Shown: piece by piece, positions 18,305 through 26,469 of the stretch
How the letters are laid out: every line of letters starts with the position of its first letter
Position numbering within the stretch: the stretch's first letter is position 1
Assembly (NCBI RefSeq): GCF_002950945.1
Contig: NZ_CP012673.1
Coordinates: 12,143,501 to 12,207,500 of the forward strand
DNA: 64,000 nt
Direction: 5' to 3'
Origin: Sorangium cellulosum
GTDB taxonomy: Bacteria; Myxococcota_A; Polyangia; Polyangiales; Polyangiaceae
Program-made: the position numbers and the translations under genes
The notes under the pieces: generated by a model
The model's database searches: none
The model's input: the letters and a program-made list of their open reading frames with translations, nothing else
Told to the model about the DNA's origin: nothing

Positions 18305-18323
18305 GCGCCGGGGAGAAGCAGTC

Positions 18324-19961
18324 ATGTCGCAGAGCGTAACCACCCTTGACGTCAACACGGCGCCCCACGGCGGCCACGGATCCGATTACATCCGGGCCAA
18401 GAGCGGGGTCATGTCGTGGCTCACCACGGTCGATCACAAGCGGATCGGCCTGATGTACCTCGCCAGCACGTTCATCGCGTTCCTGATGGGCGGGGTCTTC
18501 GCGCTCATCCTCCGGCTCGAGCTCCTGACGCCGAAGGCCACGATCATGAGCGCGAACACCTATAACCAGATGTTCACGCTGCACGGCGCGGTGATGACGT
18601 TCCTGTTCATCATCCCGAGCATCCCCGGCGCCCTCGGCAACTTCCTCCTGCCGATCATGATCGGCGCGAAGGACGTCGCCTTCCCCAAGCTGAACCTCCT
18701 CAGCCTGTACCTCTACTGGATCGGCGCCCTCTTCACGCTGTCCTCGCTCCTCACGGGCGGCATCGACACCGGCTGGACGTTCTACGTGCCGTACTCGAGC
18801 ACGGTGACCACGACGTCGGTCCTCAGCGTCACGTTCGGCGTCTTCATCCTCGGCTTCTCCAGCGTGCTCACGGGGCTGAACTTCATCGTCACGATGCACA
18901 AGCTCCGGGCGCCCGGGATGGGCTGGTACAAGATGCCGCTCATGCTCTGGGCGATCTACGCGACCAGCATCGTCCAGATCCTCGCGACGCCGGTCCTCGG
19001 CATCACGCTCCTCCTGCTCATGGCGGAGCGCGCGTTCGGCATCGGCATCTTCGACCCGGCGCTCGGCGGCGACCCGGTGCTCTACCAGCACTTCTTCTGG
19101 TTCTACAGCCACCCGGCCGTCTACATCATGATCCTGCCGGGCATGGGCATCATCAGCGAGCTCATCGCCGTCCACGCGCGGCGCAGGGTCTTCGGCTACA
19201 AGGCGATCGCCTTCTCCAGCGTCGCCATCGCCCTGGTCGGCTTCCTCGTGTGGGGCCACCACATGTTCACCTCCGGCCAGAGCGAGTACGCCGCGATCAT
19301 CTTCTCGTTCCTGACCTTCCTCGTCGCCATCCCCAGCGGGGTCAAGGTCTTCAACTGGACCGCCACGCTGTGGCGCGGCTCGATCAGCTTCAACGCCCCG
19401 ATGCTGTACGCGCTGTCGTTCCTGGTCCTCTTCTCGATCGGCGGCCTCACCGGCGTCTTCCTCGGGATGCTCAGCGTCGACCTGCACCTGCACGACACGT
19501 ACTTCGTGGTCGCGCACTTCCACTACGTGATGGTGGGCGGCACCGTCATCGCCTACTTCGGCGGGCTCCACCACTGGTGGCCCAAGATGACGGGGAAGAT
19601 GTACTCCGAGCGGCTCGCCGCCATCGCCTGCGTGCTCGTCTTCGTCGGGTTCAACGTCACGTTCTTCTCGCAGTTCGTCCTGGGCAGCCGCGGGATGCCG
19701 CGGCGCTACTACAACTACCTGGACCAGTTCCAGCCGCTGCACGCCTTCTCGACCGTGGGCTCGTGGATCCTGGGCGCCGGCGTCCTGGTGATGCTCATCT
19801 GTTTCATCAAGTCGCTGCGCTCCGGCGCGCCGGCCCCGGCGAACCCCTGGGGCGGGCTCAGCCTGGAATGGACCACCGCCTCCCCGCCCATCACCGAGAA
19901 CTTCGTCCGCACCCCGGTCGTGACCAAGGGCGCATACGACTTCAACACGGAGAACGCATGA
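18324..19961 (+). CDS. coxA: Cytochrome c oxidase subunit I, A2-type haem-copper oxidase
   Basis: 545 residues with about 12 transmembrane helices. It begins with the typical VDHKRIGLMYL. Haem a and a3/CuB ligands are visible: LHGAVMTF (helix II), the helix VI CuB His with the cross-linked Tyr in WFYSHPAVYIM, WGHHMF (helix VII), and VAHFHYVM (helix X). In helix VI the sequence is YSHPAVY rather than GHPEVY: the proton-channel Glu is absent and a Tyr-Ser pair stands in its place. This marks an A2-type oxidase as described for the Rhodothermus caa3 enzyme. It reduces O2 to water with proton pumping. The coxC start overlaps its stop. Confidence 0.97.
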   Translation: MSQSVTTLDVNTAPHGGHGSDYIRAKSGVMSWLTTVDHKRIGLMYLASTFIAFLMGGVFALILRLELLTPKATIMSANTYNQMFTLHGAVMTFLFIIPSIPGALGNFLLPIMIGAKDVAFPKLNLLSLYLYWIGALFTLSSLLTGGIDTGWTFYVPYSSTVTTTSVLSVTFGVFILGFSSVLTGLNFIVTMHKLRAPGMGWYKMPLMLWAIYATSIVQILATPVLGITLLLLMAERAFGIGIFDPALGGDPVLYQHFFWFYSHPAVYIMILPGMGIISELIAVHARRRVFGYKAIAFSSVAIALVGFLVWGHHMFTSGQSEYAAIIFSFLTFLVAIPSGVKVFNWTATLWRGSISFNAPMLYALSFLVLFSIGGLTGVFLGMLSVDLHLHDTYFVVAHFHYVMVGGTVIAYFGGLHHWWPKMTGKMYSERLAAIACVLVFVGFNVTFFSQFVLGSRGMPRRYYNYLDQFQPLHAFSTVGSWILGAGVLVMLICFIKSLRSGAPAPANPWGGLSLEWTTASPPITENFVRTPVVTKGAYDFNTENA

Positions 19962-20644
19962 GCGCGCACGCCGAGGCCGCCGAGCGGCCGAAAGGGGCAG
20001 GACAGGTCCTGTCCCCCGACTTCCACGTCGCCCACCATTTCGACTCCGCGGACACGCAGTTCGACGCCGGCAGGATGGGCGTCTGGCTCTTCCTGGTCAC
20101 CGAGATCCTCCTCTTCGGCGGGCTCTTCTGCGCGTTCGCGATCTTCCGGACCTGGTTCTTCGACTCCTTCGTGGAAGCCCACCACCACCTCGACAAGGTG
20201 ATGGGCGGCGTCAACACGGTGGTGCTCATCTGCTCCAGCCTGACGATGGCGCTCGCCGTCCGGTCAGCGCAGAAGAGCGACCAGAAGACCACGACGCGGC
20301 TGCTCGTGATCACGCTGCTGTGCGCGGCCGTCTTCCTCGTCATCAAGTACTTCGAGTACCAGCACAAGTTCCACGACGGCCTCCTGCCCGGGAAGTACTT
20401 CACCGCCCAGGGCTTCACCACGACCCACGCGGGGATCTTCTTCGCCATCTACTTCATGATGACGGGCATCCACGGCCTGCACGTGGTCATCGGGATGGGG
20501 CTCATCACGTGGATCCTGCTCCGCAACCGGCGGGGGGAGTTCTCGAGCCGTTACTACTCGCCGGTCGAAGGGGTGGGCCTGTACTGGCACCTCGTCGACC
20601 TCATCTGGATCTATCTCTTCCCCCTCCTCTACCTGGTGGGCTGA
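19958..20644 (+). CDS. coxC: Cytochrome c oxidase subunit III
   Basis: 228 residues from an ATG overlapping the coxA stop (ATGA). After a polar N-terminus of about 45 residues come five transmembrane helices starting at MGVWLFLVTEILLFGGLFCAF, the usual first core helix, with family marks HHHLDKVMGGVNTVVL, FEYQHKFHDGLLPG, TGIHGLHVVIGM and GLYWHLVDLIWIYLFPLLYL. The short five-helix form is typical of caa3/bacterial oxidases. Subunit III stabilises the oxidase core and its proton uptake. Fifteen bases separate it from the subunit IV gene. Confidence 0.96.
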   Translation: MSAHAEAAERPKGAGQVLSPDFHVAHHFDSADTQFDAGRMGVWLFLVTEILLFGGLFCAFAIFRTWFFDSFVEAHHHLDKVMGGVNTVVLICSSLTMALAVRSAQKSDQKTTTRLLVITLLCAAVFLVIKYFEYQHKFHDGLLPGKYFTAQGFTTTHAGIFFAIYFMMTGIHGLHVVIGMGLITWILLRNRRGEFSSRYYSPVEGVGLYWHLVDLIWIYLFPLLYLVG

Positions 20645-20659
20645 GGCTCAGAGGACAGC

Positions 20660-21139
20660 ATGTCGACACACGCAGAAGCAGCTGAGGGGCACGGACACGG
20701 GCACGGGCATGGCCACGGCGCGGACCACGTGCCCCACGTCCTGCCGCTCAAGGTCTACATCGCGACGTGGCTCGCGCTGCTCGTGCTCACGGTCGTCACC
20801 GTGGGGGCGAGCTACGTCGATCTCGGCGCGGCCAACCTCGCCATCGCGTTGCTCATCGCGACCACGAAGGCGGGCGTCGTGGCGCTCATCTTCATGCACC
20901 TCAAGTGGGACCACAAATTCCACACCCTGATCTTCCTGTCCTCCGTCATCTTCCTGGCGGTCTTCATCGGCTTCACGATGTTCGACACGAACAATCGCGG
21001 ACGGGCCGAGCCGGTCGAGGCCGAGCGGCCCGCGGACATCAAGGCGCCGTTCGACGGGAAACGCGCGGCCGACGACTGGCGCGTGAAGCGGCCGCACAAG
21101 GCGGCGCCGCCGGCCCCGAAGCCCCAGAACACCGAGTAG
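20660..21139 (+). CDS. coxD: Cytochrome c oxidase subunit IV (caa3/CtaF type) with His-Gly N-terminus
   Basis: 159 residues. The N-terminus has an alternating run of His and Gly (about residues 11-20), a likely metal-binding stretch not seen in most homologues. It is followed by three transmembrane helices (about 30-50, 57-78 and 85-105: VYIATWLALLVLTVVTV, ALLIATTKAGVVALIFMHLKW, LSSVIFLAVFIGFTMF), the DUF2077/CtaF pattern. A basic, Pro-rich cytoplasmic tail follows. It is the last gene of the respiratory operon, and a stem-loop lies eight bases after its stop. The His run could hold copper during CuA/CuB loading (inference). Confidence 0.9.
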   Translation: MSTHAEAAEGHGHGHGHGHGADHVPHVLPLKVYIATWLALLVLTVVTVGASYVDLGAANLAIALLIATTKAGVVALIFMHLKWDHKFHTLIFLSSVIFLAVFIGFTMFDTNNRGRAEPVEAERPADIKAPFDGKRAADDWRVKRPHKAAPPAPKPQNTE

Positions 21140-21146
21140 CGCCGAG

Positions 21147-21174
21147 GGGCCGGGCGTTCTCGGAACCCCGGCCC
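21147..21174 (+). terminator. Terminator-like hairpin after the caa3 operon
   Basis: An 8-bp GGGCCGGG/CCCGGCCC stem with a 12-base loop, eight bases after the coxD stop. No T-run follows, so it may act as a 3' stabilising structure or need Rho. Confidence 0.45.
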
Positions 21175-21224
21175 ACGTAAGCCAACACACATACTGCAAG
21201 TTACTGAAATCGCTCGGTTTTTTC

Positions 21225-21240
21225 GCGGCGCCTCCGCCGC
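21225..21240. promoter_or_regulatory. Possible RegA/PrrA-type site upstream of regB
   Basis: GCGGC-N6-GCCGC in the 247-bp gap before the kinase gene, after a run of six T. It could mediate autoregulation. In such GC-rich DNA a single match is weak evidence. Confidence 0.25.
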
Positions 21241-21386
21241 GTGGGTCCGGGCGCACCTCGAGCGTGCCCGCGGCTTTCTTGCGCGGTACAAGGGAGGGCA
21301 CGCAGGGCGGCGTCGGCGGGTTGCTCCGGGCTTGAAACCGGGGCACCGCGACGGCGCCCCGGAAAGCCCTCCCTGTCCGCGCGCGG

Positions 21387-22802
21387 ATGCAATCCTCCTC
21401 CCAGCCATGGTCGCTTGACGTGGGCCCCGACCCCGCCAAGAGCAGCCCGCCGCCGGCGCGGCGGCGGCTCGCGGTGCTGCTGTCCGGGCCGAAACCCCCG
21501 TCCTGGGAGACGGCCGATCGGTGGCTGATCCAGCTGCGGTGGGTCGCGATCGCCGGGATGATCGCGACGACGGTCGCGAGCAGGAAGCTCGTGCCGGAGC
21601 TCCGGCTCGGGCCGCTCGTCCTCGGCATCGCCGCGATCACGGCGGCGAACCTCGCCTGGATCTTCCGGCTCTTCCGCGCGCGCCGGCTCGCGGGGAGCGA
21701 GGGCGCGGCGCGCGAGCCGGCGCGGGATCTCGCGCGCGCCCAGCTCGTGGGCGACGTGATCGCGAACGCCTGGATGCTCTGGTTCTCGGGCGGGCTGGAG
21801 AACCCGTTCGCCGTCTTCCTCACGTTCCACATCGCCCTCTCCGGCCTGCTCTGCCCGCGCCGGACGACGGTGCTCGTCGGCCTGCTGACGCTGACCGCGA
21901 TCGGCGTGCTCACACACGCGGCGCCGCTGCCGCTCGGCTCCGCGTCGCTCGGCAGCGACCGCATCCGGCAGCTCGGCGACCTCGTCTCGCTCACGTCGCT
22001 GACGCTGTTCCTCGGCTTCTTCGTCGTGGTCTACGCGCATAGGCTCGAGGAGCTCCGGCAGCAGAGCCAGCGGAACGAGCGGCTGGCGATGCTCGGGCGC
22101 ATGGTCGGCGGCATGTCGCACGAGCTGAGCACGCCGCTCGCGACGATCCTGCTCGCGAGCAAGGACCTCGTCGACGTGGCGCGGGAGACGGGCTCCGAGG
22201 ACGCGGCGCGTCTGGCCGAGACGGTGGCCGGCGAGGCGCGGCGCGCGAGCGACATCATCAGCCTGATGCGCGGGCAGATCCGGCTCGACCAGCGCCTGGA
22301 GCCGCTGGAGCTCTCGCGCTTCGTGCGCGATCTCGCGAAGGTGGAGCTCGCGCGGCTCGGCTACGGGGGCGAGCTCGCCTTCGACACGCCGCGCCCCGTG
22401 CACGTGAGCGTGCTCCGGCCGGCGCTCTGCCAGGTGCTCGTCAACCTGCTCGCCAACGCGGCGGAGGCGACGGCCGACGCGGCCGAGCAGCGGATCGAGG
22501 TGAGCGTGGTCGAGCGCGGCGACGTGTGCGAGATCGCGGTCTCGGACAGCGGGCCGGGGCTCACCCCCGAGATCGCCGGGCGGCTCGGGGAGCCGTTCCA
22601 GACGACGAAGATGTCCCAGGGCGGGATGGGGCTCGGGCTCTACATCAGCTCGATGATGGCCTCGCGCATGAACGCCGTGCTGCGCATGGAGAGCGTCGAG
22701 ACCGGCGGCGCCAAGGCGACGTTGTGCCTGCGCCTCGACTCGGCCGCGGGCCCCACGGACGCGGATCTCCGCCCGGCGCTCGGCCGCGCCGGGGCGGCGT
22801 GA
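21387..22802 (+). CDS. regB: RegB/PrrB-like redox sensor histidine kinase
   Basis: 471 residues. Six hydrophobic segments lie between residues 48 and 215. The second pair is followed by GGLENPF (135-141), the GGxxNPF ubiquinone-binding signature of RegB. The H-box is GGMSHELSTPLATI with phosphoacceptor H245, very close to the RegB form. The ATPase part has an N-box (NLLANAAEAT), DSGPG and GMGLGLYIS. RegB kinases sense the redox state of the quinone pool and phosphorylate RegA. The redox-active Cys that lies about 40 residues after the His in Rhodobacter RegB is absent: there is no Cys between the H-box and the ATPase domain. The first 40 residues are an extra polar leader. The gene follows the oxidase operon and overlaps nothing upstream. 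Confidence 0.85.
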   Translation: MQSSSQPWSLDVGPDPAKSSPPPARRRLAVLLSGPKPPSWETADRWLIQLRWVAIAGMIATTVASRKLVPELRLGPLVLGIAAITAANLAWIFRLFRARRLAGSEGAAREPARDLARAQLVGDVIANAWMLWFSGGLENPFAVFLTFHIALSGLLCPRRTTVLVGLLTLTAIGVLTHAAPLPLGSASLGSDRIRQLGDLVSLTSLTLFLGFFVVVYAHRLEELRQQSQRNERLAMLGRMVGGMSHELSTPLATILLASKDLVDVARETGSEDAARLAETVAGEARRASDIISLMRGQIRLDQRLEPLELSRFVRDLAKVELARLGYGGELAFDTPRPVHVSVLRPALCQVLVNLLANAAEATADAAEQRIEVSVVERGDVCEIAVSDSGPGLTPEIAGRLGEPFQTTKMSQGGMGLGLYISSMMASRMNAVLRMESVETGGAKATLCLRLDSAAGPTDADLRPALGRAGAA

Positions 22803-22803
22803 G

Positions 22804-23358
22804 GTGAAGATGACGCGAAGGATCGAGACCGCGCTCCTCGTGGACGACGACGACGCGTTCCGCACGACGCTGCAGGGCGCGCTGCGCCGCCGCGGCGTCG
22901 TGGCGCGGACGGCGGCGACGATCGACGAGGGGCTGGTCGCGCTCGAGTACGAGCCGGTGGACCTCGTGGTCATCGACTACCGGATGCCGCGCGGCGACGG
23001 GCTGAGCGCGCTCGCCCAGTACCGCAGGCTGCAGCCGGACGCGGCGATCGTGATGCTGACCGGCTTCGGGGACATCCCGCTCGCGGTGGCGGCGATGCGC
23101 GAGGGCGCCGACACGCTGCTCAGCAAGCCCGTGGACGCCGACCGGCTGCTGCGCGAGGCCGCGAGCCTCCGGGAGCGGCTGCGGCCCCCGCCGTCGTCCG
23201 CGTCGACGCCGCCGCCGGGCAGCCTGAAGCTCGACGAGCTCGAGCGCGAGGCGATCCGCGCCGCGCTCCGCGAGTCGGGCGGCGTGGTGGCCACCGCGGC
23301 GAAGCTGCTCGGGATCGACCGGCGGACGCTGCAGCGGAAGCTGAAGAAGCTGGGCTAG
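22804..23358 (+). CDS. regA: RegA/PrrA/ActR-like response regulator
   Basis: 184 residues from GTG 22804, two bases after the regB stop; an ATG at 22810 is an alternative start. The receiver domain has the acidic pocket VDDDD, phosphoacceptor D58 in VIDYRMPRGDG, T86 and K108. A short Pro/Ser linker (about 128-140) leads to a Fis-like helix-turn-helix (GGVVATAAKLLGIDRRTLQRKLKKL), whose RRTLQR recognition helix is characteristic of RegA-family regulators. It should bind GCGNC-Nx-GNCGC sites, and four such sites precede actA. It ends 7 bp from the convergent PLP-enzyme gene, with no terminator between. Confidence 0.88.
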   Translation: MKMTRRIETALLVDDDDAFRTTLQGALRRRGVVARTAATIDEGLVALEYEPVDLVVIDYRMPRGDGLSALAQYRRLQPDAAIVMLTGFGDIPLAVAAMREGADTLLSKPVDADRLLREAASLRERLRPPPSSASTPPPGSLKLDELEREAIRAALRESGGVVATAAKLLGIDRRTLQRKLKKLG

Positions 23359-23365
23359 GGGCGCG

Positions 23366-24559
23366 TCAGCGCGCGAGCGCGTCGAGCGCGCCGAGGACGT
23401 CCTTCACGACGTCCTCGGTCTCCTCCACGCCGACCGAGAGGCGGATCAGCGCGGGGGAGATGCCGATCGCGGCGAGCTGCTCGTCGTCGAGCTCGTGGAA
23501 GCTCATGATGCACGGCTGCTCGATGAGCGTCTCCACGCCGCCGAAGCTCGGCGCGATGGCGGCGATGCGGGTGCCGTCGACGACGCGCGACGCCGCCGCG
23601 CGCCCGCCGCGCACGAGGAAGCTCACGACGCCGCCGAACCCGCGCATCTGCGCGGCCGCGACCTGGTGATCCGGGTGCGAGGGGAGCCCCGGATAGAACA
23701 CCCGCTCGACCATGGGGTGCGCCTCGAGCGCGCGGGCGACCGCGAGCCCCGTCGTGTTCTGCCGCTCGACCCGGAGCGCGAGCGTCTTCATGCCGCGGCC
23801 GATCAGCGCCGCGGCGTGCGGGTCGATGATGCCCCCGAGCACGCTCCGCAGGTCGCGGACCAGCGAGATCAGCGCGCTCGACCCGGAGACGGCGCCGCCG
23901 AGGACGTCGTTGTGGCCCGACAGGTACTTGCTGGCGCTGTGGATGACGAGGTCGATGCCCTGGCCGATCGGGTCGGAGTTATAGGGCGTGGCGAACGTCG
24001 CGTCGACGACCGTCTTCACCCGCGCCTTCTTGCAGATCTCGGCGAAGCGGGAGAGGTCGATGCAGTGCAGGTACGGGTTCGTCGGCGACTCGCTCAGCGC
24101 GAAGCGGGTGCGCGGCCTGAACGCGGCCTCGAGCTGATCGAAGGCGCCCGGGTCGATCAGCGAGTGCTCGACGCCGAGCCGCGAGAGCACGTTGATCACG
24201 AACTGCCGCGTGCGGCGGTAGACGTCGCGGAAGAGGATGACGTGGTCGCCCGCCTTGAGCAGGGCGAACGCCGTGGTGGTCACCGCCGCCATGCCGCTCG
24301 CGAAGAGCACCGCGTCCTCGGCGCGGTCGAGCGCGGCGATGCGCCGCTCGACCTCGCGCACCGTGGGGTTGCCGTAGCGCCCGTACTCCTGCCGCTCGGG
24401 ATCGACGTCGCCGCCGGAGAAGTAACGCTCGAGGTCTGCCGTGTCCGCGAACGTGTACGTCGCGGTCTGCGCGATCGCGGGCGCGAGGGTGTGGGACGGA
24501 CGCGCACGGGGCACCCCCGCGTGCACAGCATCGGTCGAGTTGGGCAGGTGGGTCTTCAT
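23366..24559 (-). CDS. Cystathionine gamma-synthase/lyase family PLP enzyme
   Basis: 397 residues from ATG 24559 (MKTHLPNSTDAVHAG); the frame is open further upstream, but that part would overlap the divergent reductase gene. Landmarks of the trans-sulfuration family are complete: YGRYGNPT (phosphate and substrate contacts from the partner subunit), SGMAA, DVYRRTRQF, ESPTNPYL, DATFATPYN, and the Schiff-base Lys in SASKYLSGHND. The HNDVLGG form resembles cystathionine gamma-synthase. The exact reaction (synthase, lyase or O-acylhomoserine sulfhydrylase) cannot be fixed. It is divergent from a sirohaem reductase across 85 bp, so a role in sulfur assimilation is plausible. Confidence 0.9.
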   Translation of the reverse strand: MKTHLPNSTDAVHAGVPRARPSHTLAPAIAQTATYTFADTADLERYFSGGDVDPERQEYGRYGNPTVREVERRIAALDRAEDAVLFASGMAAVTTTAFALLKAGDHVILFRDVYRRTRQFVINVLSRLGVEHSLIDPGAFDQLEAAFRPRTRFALSESPTNPYLHCIDLSRFAEICKKARVKTVVDATFATPYNSDPIGQGIDLVIHSASKYLSGHNDVLGGAVSGSSALISLVRDLRSVLGGIIDPHAAALIGRGMKTLALRVERQNTTGLAVARALEAHPMVERVFYPGLPSHPDHQVAAAQMRGFGGVVSFLVRGGRAAASRVVDGTRIAAIAPSFGGVETLIEQPCIMSFHELDDEQLAAIGISPALIRLSVGVEETEDVVKDVLGALDALAR

Positions 24560-24609
24560 GAGTTCCGGCAGCCAGGTGTGCCAATACACCGGCGCGCGAA
24601 TTGTCGCAC

Positions 24610-24637
24610 TTGACGCGTCGGAAATATAGGGAATACC
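24610..24637 (+). promoter_or_regulatory. Possible promoter of the sirohaem reductase gene
   Basis: TTGACG (24610-24615) and AATACC (24632-24637) with a 16-bp spacer, in the AT-richer part of the divergent gap. The start codon follows 7 bases later, so the leader would be nearly absent. The -10 match is weak. Confidence 0.3.
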
Positions 24638-24644
24638 ATCAGTC

Positions 24645-26312
24645 ATGTTGCAACAGGTCGAGCGCCTTGCGGCGGCCATCGACGAACACGCCGAGAACGT
24701 CGCCAAATTCAAACGTGGTGAGCTGACCCCTGACCAGTTCCGCCCGCTGCGGCTGGCCATGGGGGTCTACGCGCAGCTCGCTCACGTGAAGCACATGCAG
24801 CGCATCAAGATCCCTGGCGGACAGCTGACGGCAGCGCAGCTCGAAGCCCTCGCGGAAGTGACCGAGAGGTGGGGTCGCGGGCTGGCGCATGTCACAACCC
24901 GTCAGGACATCCAGCTACATTACCTGGAGATCGAGGAGACGATCGACCTGCAGCGCGAGCTGGTGCGCGCAGGCGTCACGACGGTCGGCGCGTGCGCCGA
25001 CACCCTCCGGAACATCACCGCCTCGCACCTCGCGGGCGTGGTCGAGGACGAGGTGTTCGACGTGACGCCCTACGCGCACGCGATCACCGAGCACTTCCTC
25101 TTCCACGAGCACAACCGCCGGCTGCCGCGGAAGTTCAAGGTGGGCCTGTCGGGCAGCGCGCGTGACCACGCGCAGATCATGATCAACGACGTCGGGCTCC
25201 TGGCCAAGGTCGGCGATCAAGGCAAGGGCTTCACCGTCTACGTCGCGGGTGGGCTCGGCTCGACGCCGGAGATCGCCCACCTCTGGCGGGAGTTCATCCC
25301 GGAGGCCGACGTGCTGCCGGCGTGTGAGGCCGTGGTGAGCGTGTTCCACCGGGACGGCGAGCGGAAGAACCGGAAGAAGGCGCGGCTCAAGTTCCTGATC
25401 CGCAAGATCGGCGAGGCCGAGTTCCTGCGCCGGCTCGACGAGGAGTTCGACCGCATCAAGGCGGCGCGGGGCGACGCGCTCGCGGCCGAGCTGGCGCGCC
25501 ACGTCGCCGGGTACCGGGAGAGCGAGCCGCCCCCGCTCGCGCCGTCGCGCGAGACGCTCGGGGACGGCGCCTACGCGCGCTGGAAGCGGACCAACACGAT
25601 CCCGCAGAGCCAGGCCGGCTACCGGGTGGCCACGGTGAAGCTGCCGCTCGGCGACATCACCAGCGAGCAGCTGAAGAGCCTCGCGGACCTCTCCCGGCGC
25701 TTCGGCAACGGCGAGGTGCGGGCGACGAACACGCAGAACTTCGTGCTGCGCTGGGTGCCGGAGGGGCGGCTGCTCGAGCTCCACCGCGAGCTGTCCCGCA
25801 TCGGCCTGGCCGAGGCGGACGCGGGGCACATCACGGACGTGGTGACCTGCCCTGGCGGCGACTACTGCACGCTCGCGATCACGAAGAGCATGGAGGTCGG
25901 GGCGCGCATCCGGGAGCACCTGGTGCCGAACGGCAGCCGCCAGGAGGCGGACGACTTCGTGGCCTCCCTCGGCGAGTTCGACATCAAGATCTCGGGCTGC
26001 CCGAACTCGTGCGGCCAGCACCACGTGGCGGACATCGGGATGACGGGCCTGATGGTGAAGGGCAAGGACGGCATCGAGCGCCCGCACTACTCGCTGCGGG
26101 TGGGCGGCTGCTGCGGCCCGAGCGCGCGCATCGGCGAGCGCCTCGACGGCCGCATCCCCGAGGAGGAGACGCCCAAGGTGGTCGCGGCGATCGCGCGCTA
26201 CTACGTGAGCTCGCGCGCCGAGGGCGAGAGCTTCCGCGACTTCGTCGCCCGCAAGGGCGCCCCCGAGATCACCCGCGTCGGCTTTGCTGCCGCCGAGGGC
26301 GCCGCCATCTAG
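24645..26312 (+). CDS. Sirohaem/4Fe-4S nitrite or sulfite reductase
   Basis: 555 residues from ATG 24645. Two ferredoxin-like substrate domains (starting near residues 30 and 315) alternate with two reductase domains. The cluster-sirohaem ligands are intact: C-x5-C in TCPGGDYC and C-x3-C in SGCPNSC, the latter Cys bridging to sirohaem. Upstream, LAHVTTRQDIQLHY is the usual substrate-site stretch with conserved Arg. The enzyme reduces nitrite to ammonia or sulfite to sulfide with six electrons from ferredoxin. The neighbouring PLP enzyme favours sulfite; a nitrate-reductase-associated gene at 61532 leaves nitrite possible. The stop codon (TAG) shares its last base with a 125-bp palindromic element. 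Confidence 0.92.
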   Translation: MLQQVERLAAAIDEHAENVAKFKRGELTPDQFRPLRLAMGVYAQLAHVKHMQRIKIPGGQLTAAQLEALAEVTERWGRGLAHVTTRQDIQLHYLEIEETIDLQRELVRAGVTTVGACADTLRNITASHLAGVVEDEVFDVTPYAHAITEHFLFHEHNRRLPRKFKVGLSGSARDHAQIMINDVGLLAKVGDQGKGFTVYVAGGLGSTPEIAHLWREFIPEADVLPACEAVVSVFHRDGERKNRKKARLKFLIRKIGEAEFLRRLDEEFDRIKAARGDALAAELARHVAGYRESEPPPLAPSRETLGDGAYARWKRTNTIPQSQAGYRVATVKLPLGDITSEQLKSLADLSRRFGNGEVRATNTQNFVLRWVPEGRLLELHRELSRIGLAEADAGHITDVVTCPGGDYCTLAITKSMEVGARIREHLVPNGSRQEADDFVASLGEFDIKISGCPNSCGQHHVADIGMTGLMVKGKDGIERPHYSLRVGGCCGPSARIGERLDGRIPEEETPKVVAAIARYYVSSRAEGESFRDFVARKGAPEITRVGFAAAEGAAI

Positions 26313-26436
26313 AGCGACGGTCACCCGCTGCGGATACGGGCCCACCTCGACGTTTTCGGTGCTCGGCGTACAGGAGTACGCCTGTGCGCCGAAAACGCCG
26401 ATCTGGGCCCGTCTCCTGTGCGGGTGACCGCCGCTC
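26312..26436 (+). repeat. 125-bp long-hairpin element, copy 1
   Basis: The element folds on itself almost end to end: a 17-bp outer stem with one mismatch (GAGCG...CGCTC ends), an internal loop, a 9-bp ACGGGCCCA/TGGGCCCGT stem, a 16-position CGTTTTCGG/CCGAAAACG stem, and a 7-bp apical hairpin with loop AGGA (26365-26382). A second copy of exactly the same length, about 93% identical, lies in reverse orientation at 50018-50142. Here it starts on the last base of the reductase stop codon and sits between convergent genes, so it may also act as a two-way terminator. No open reading frame is evident. Confidence 0.92.
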
Positions 26437-26469
26437 TGTTCCGTGTGGACGAGAGCGGGGGGAAACGCG

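Noticed and set aside
21216..21241. T-run next to a GC hairpin as an intrinsic terminator
   Set aside because: On the plus strand the T-run precedes the hairpin, and on the minus strand it would be an A-run, so neither orientation fits.
26312..26436. Hairpin element as a tRNA, an insertion sequence end or a simple intrinsic terminator
   Set aside because: No cloverleaf or T-loop sequence, no transposase gene or target duplication seen, and no T-run. The size and near-identity of two copies go beyond a simple terminator.
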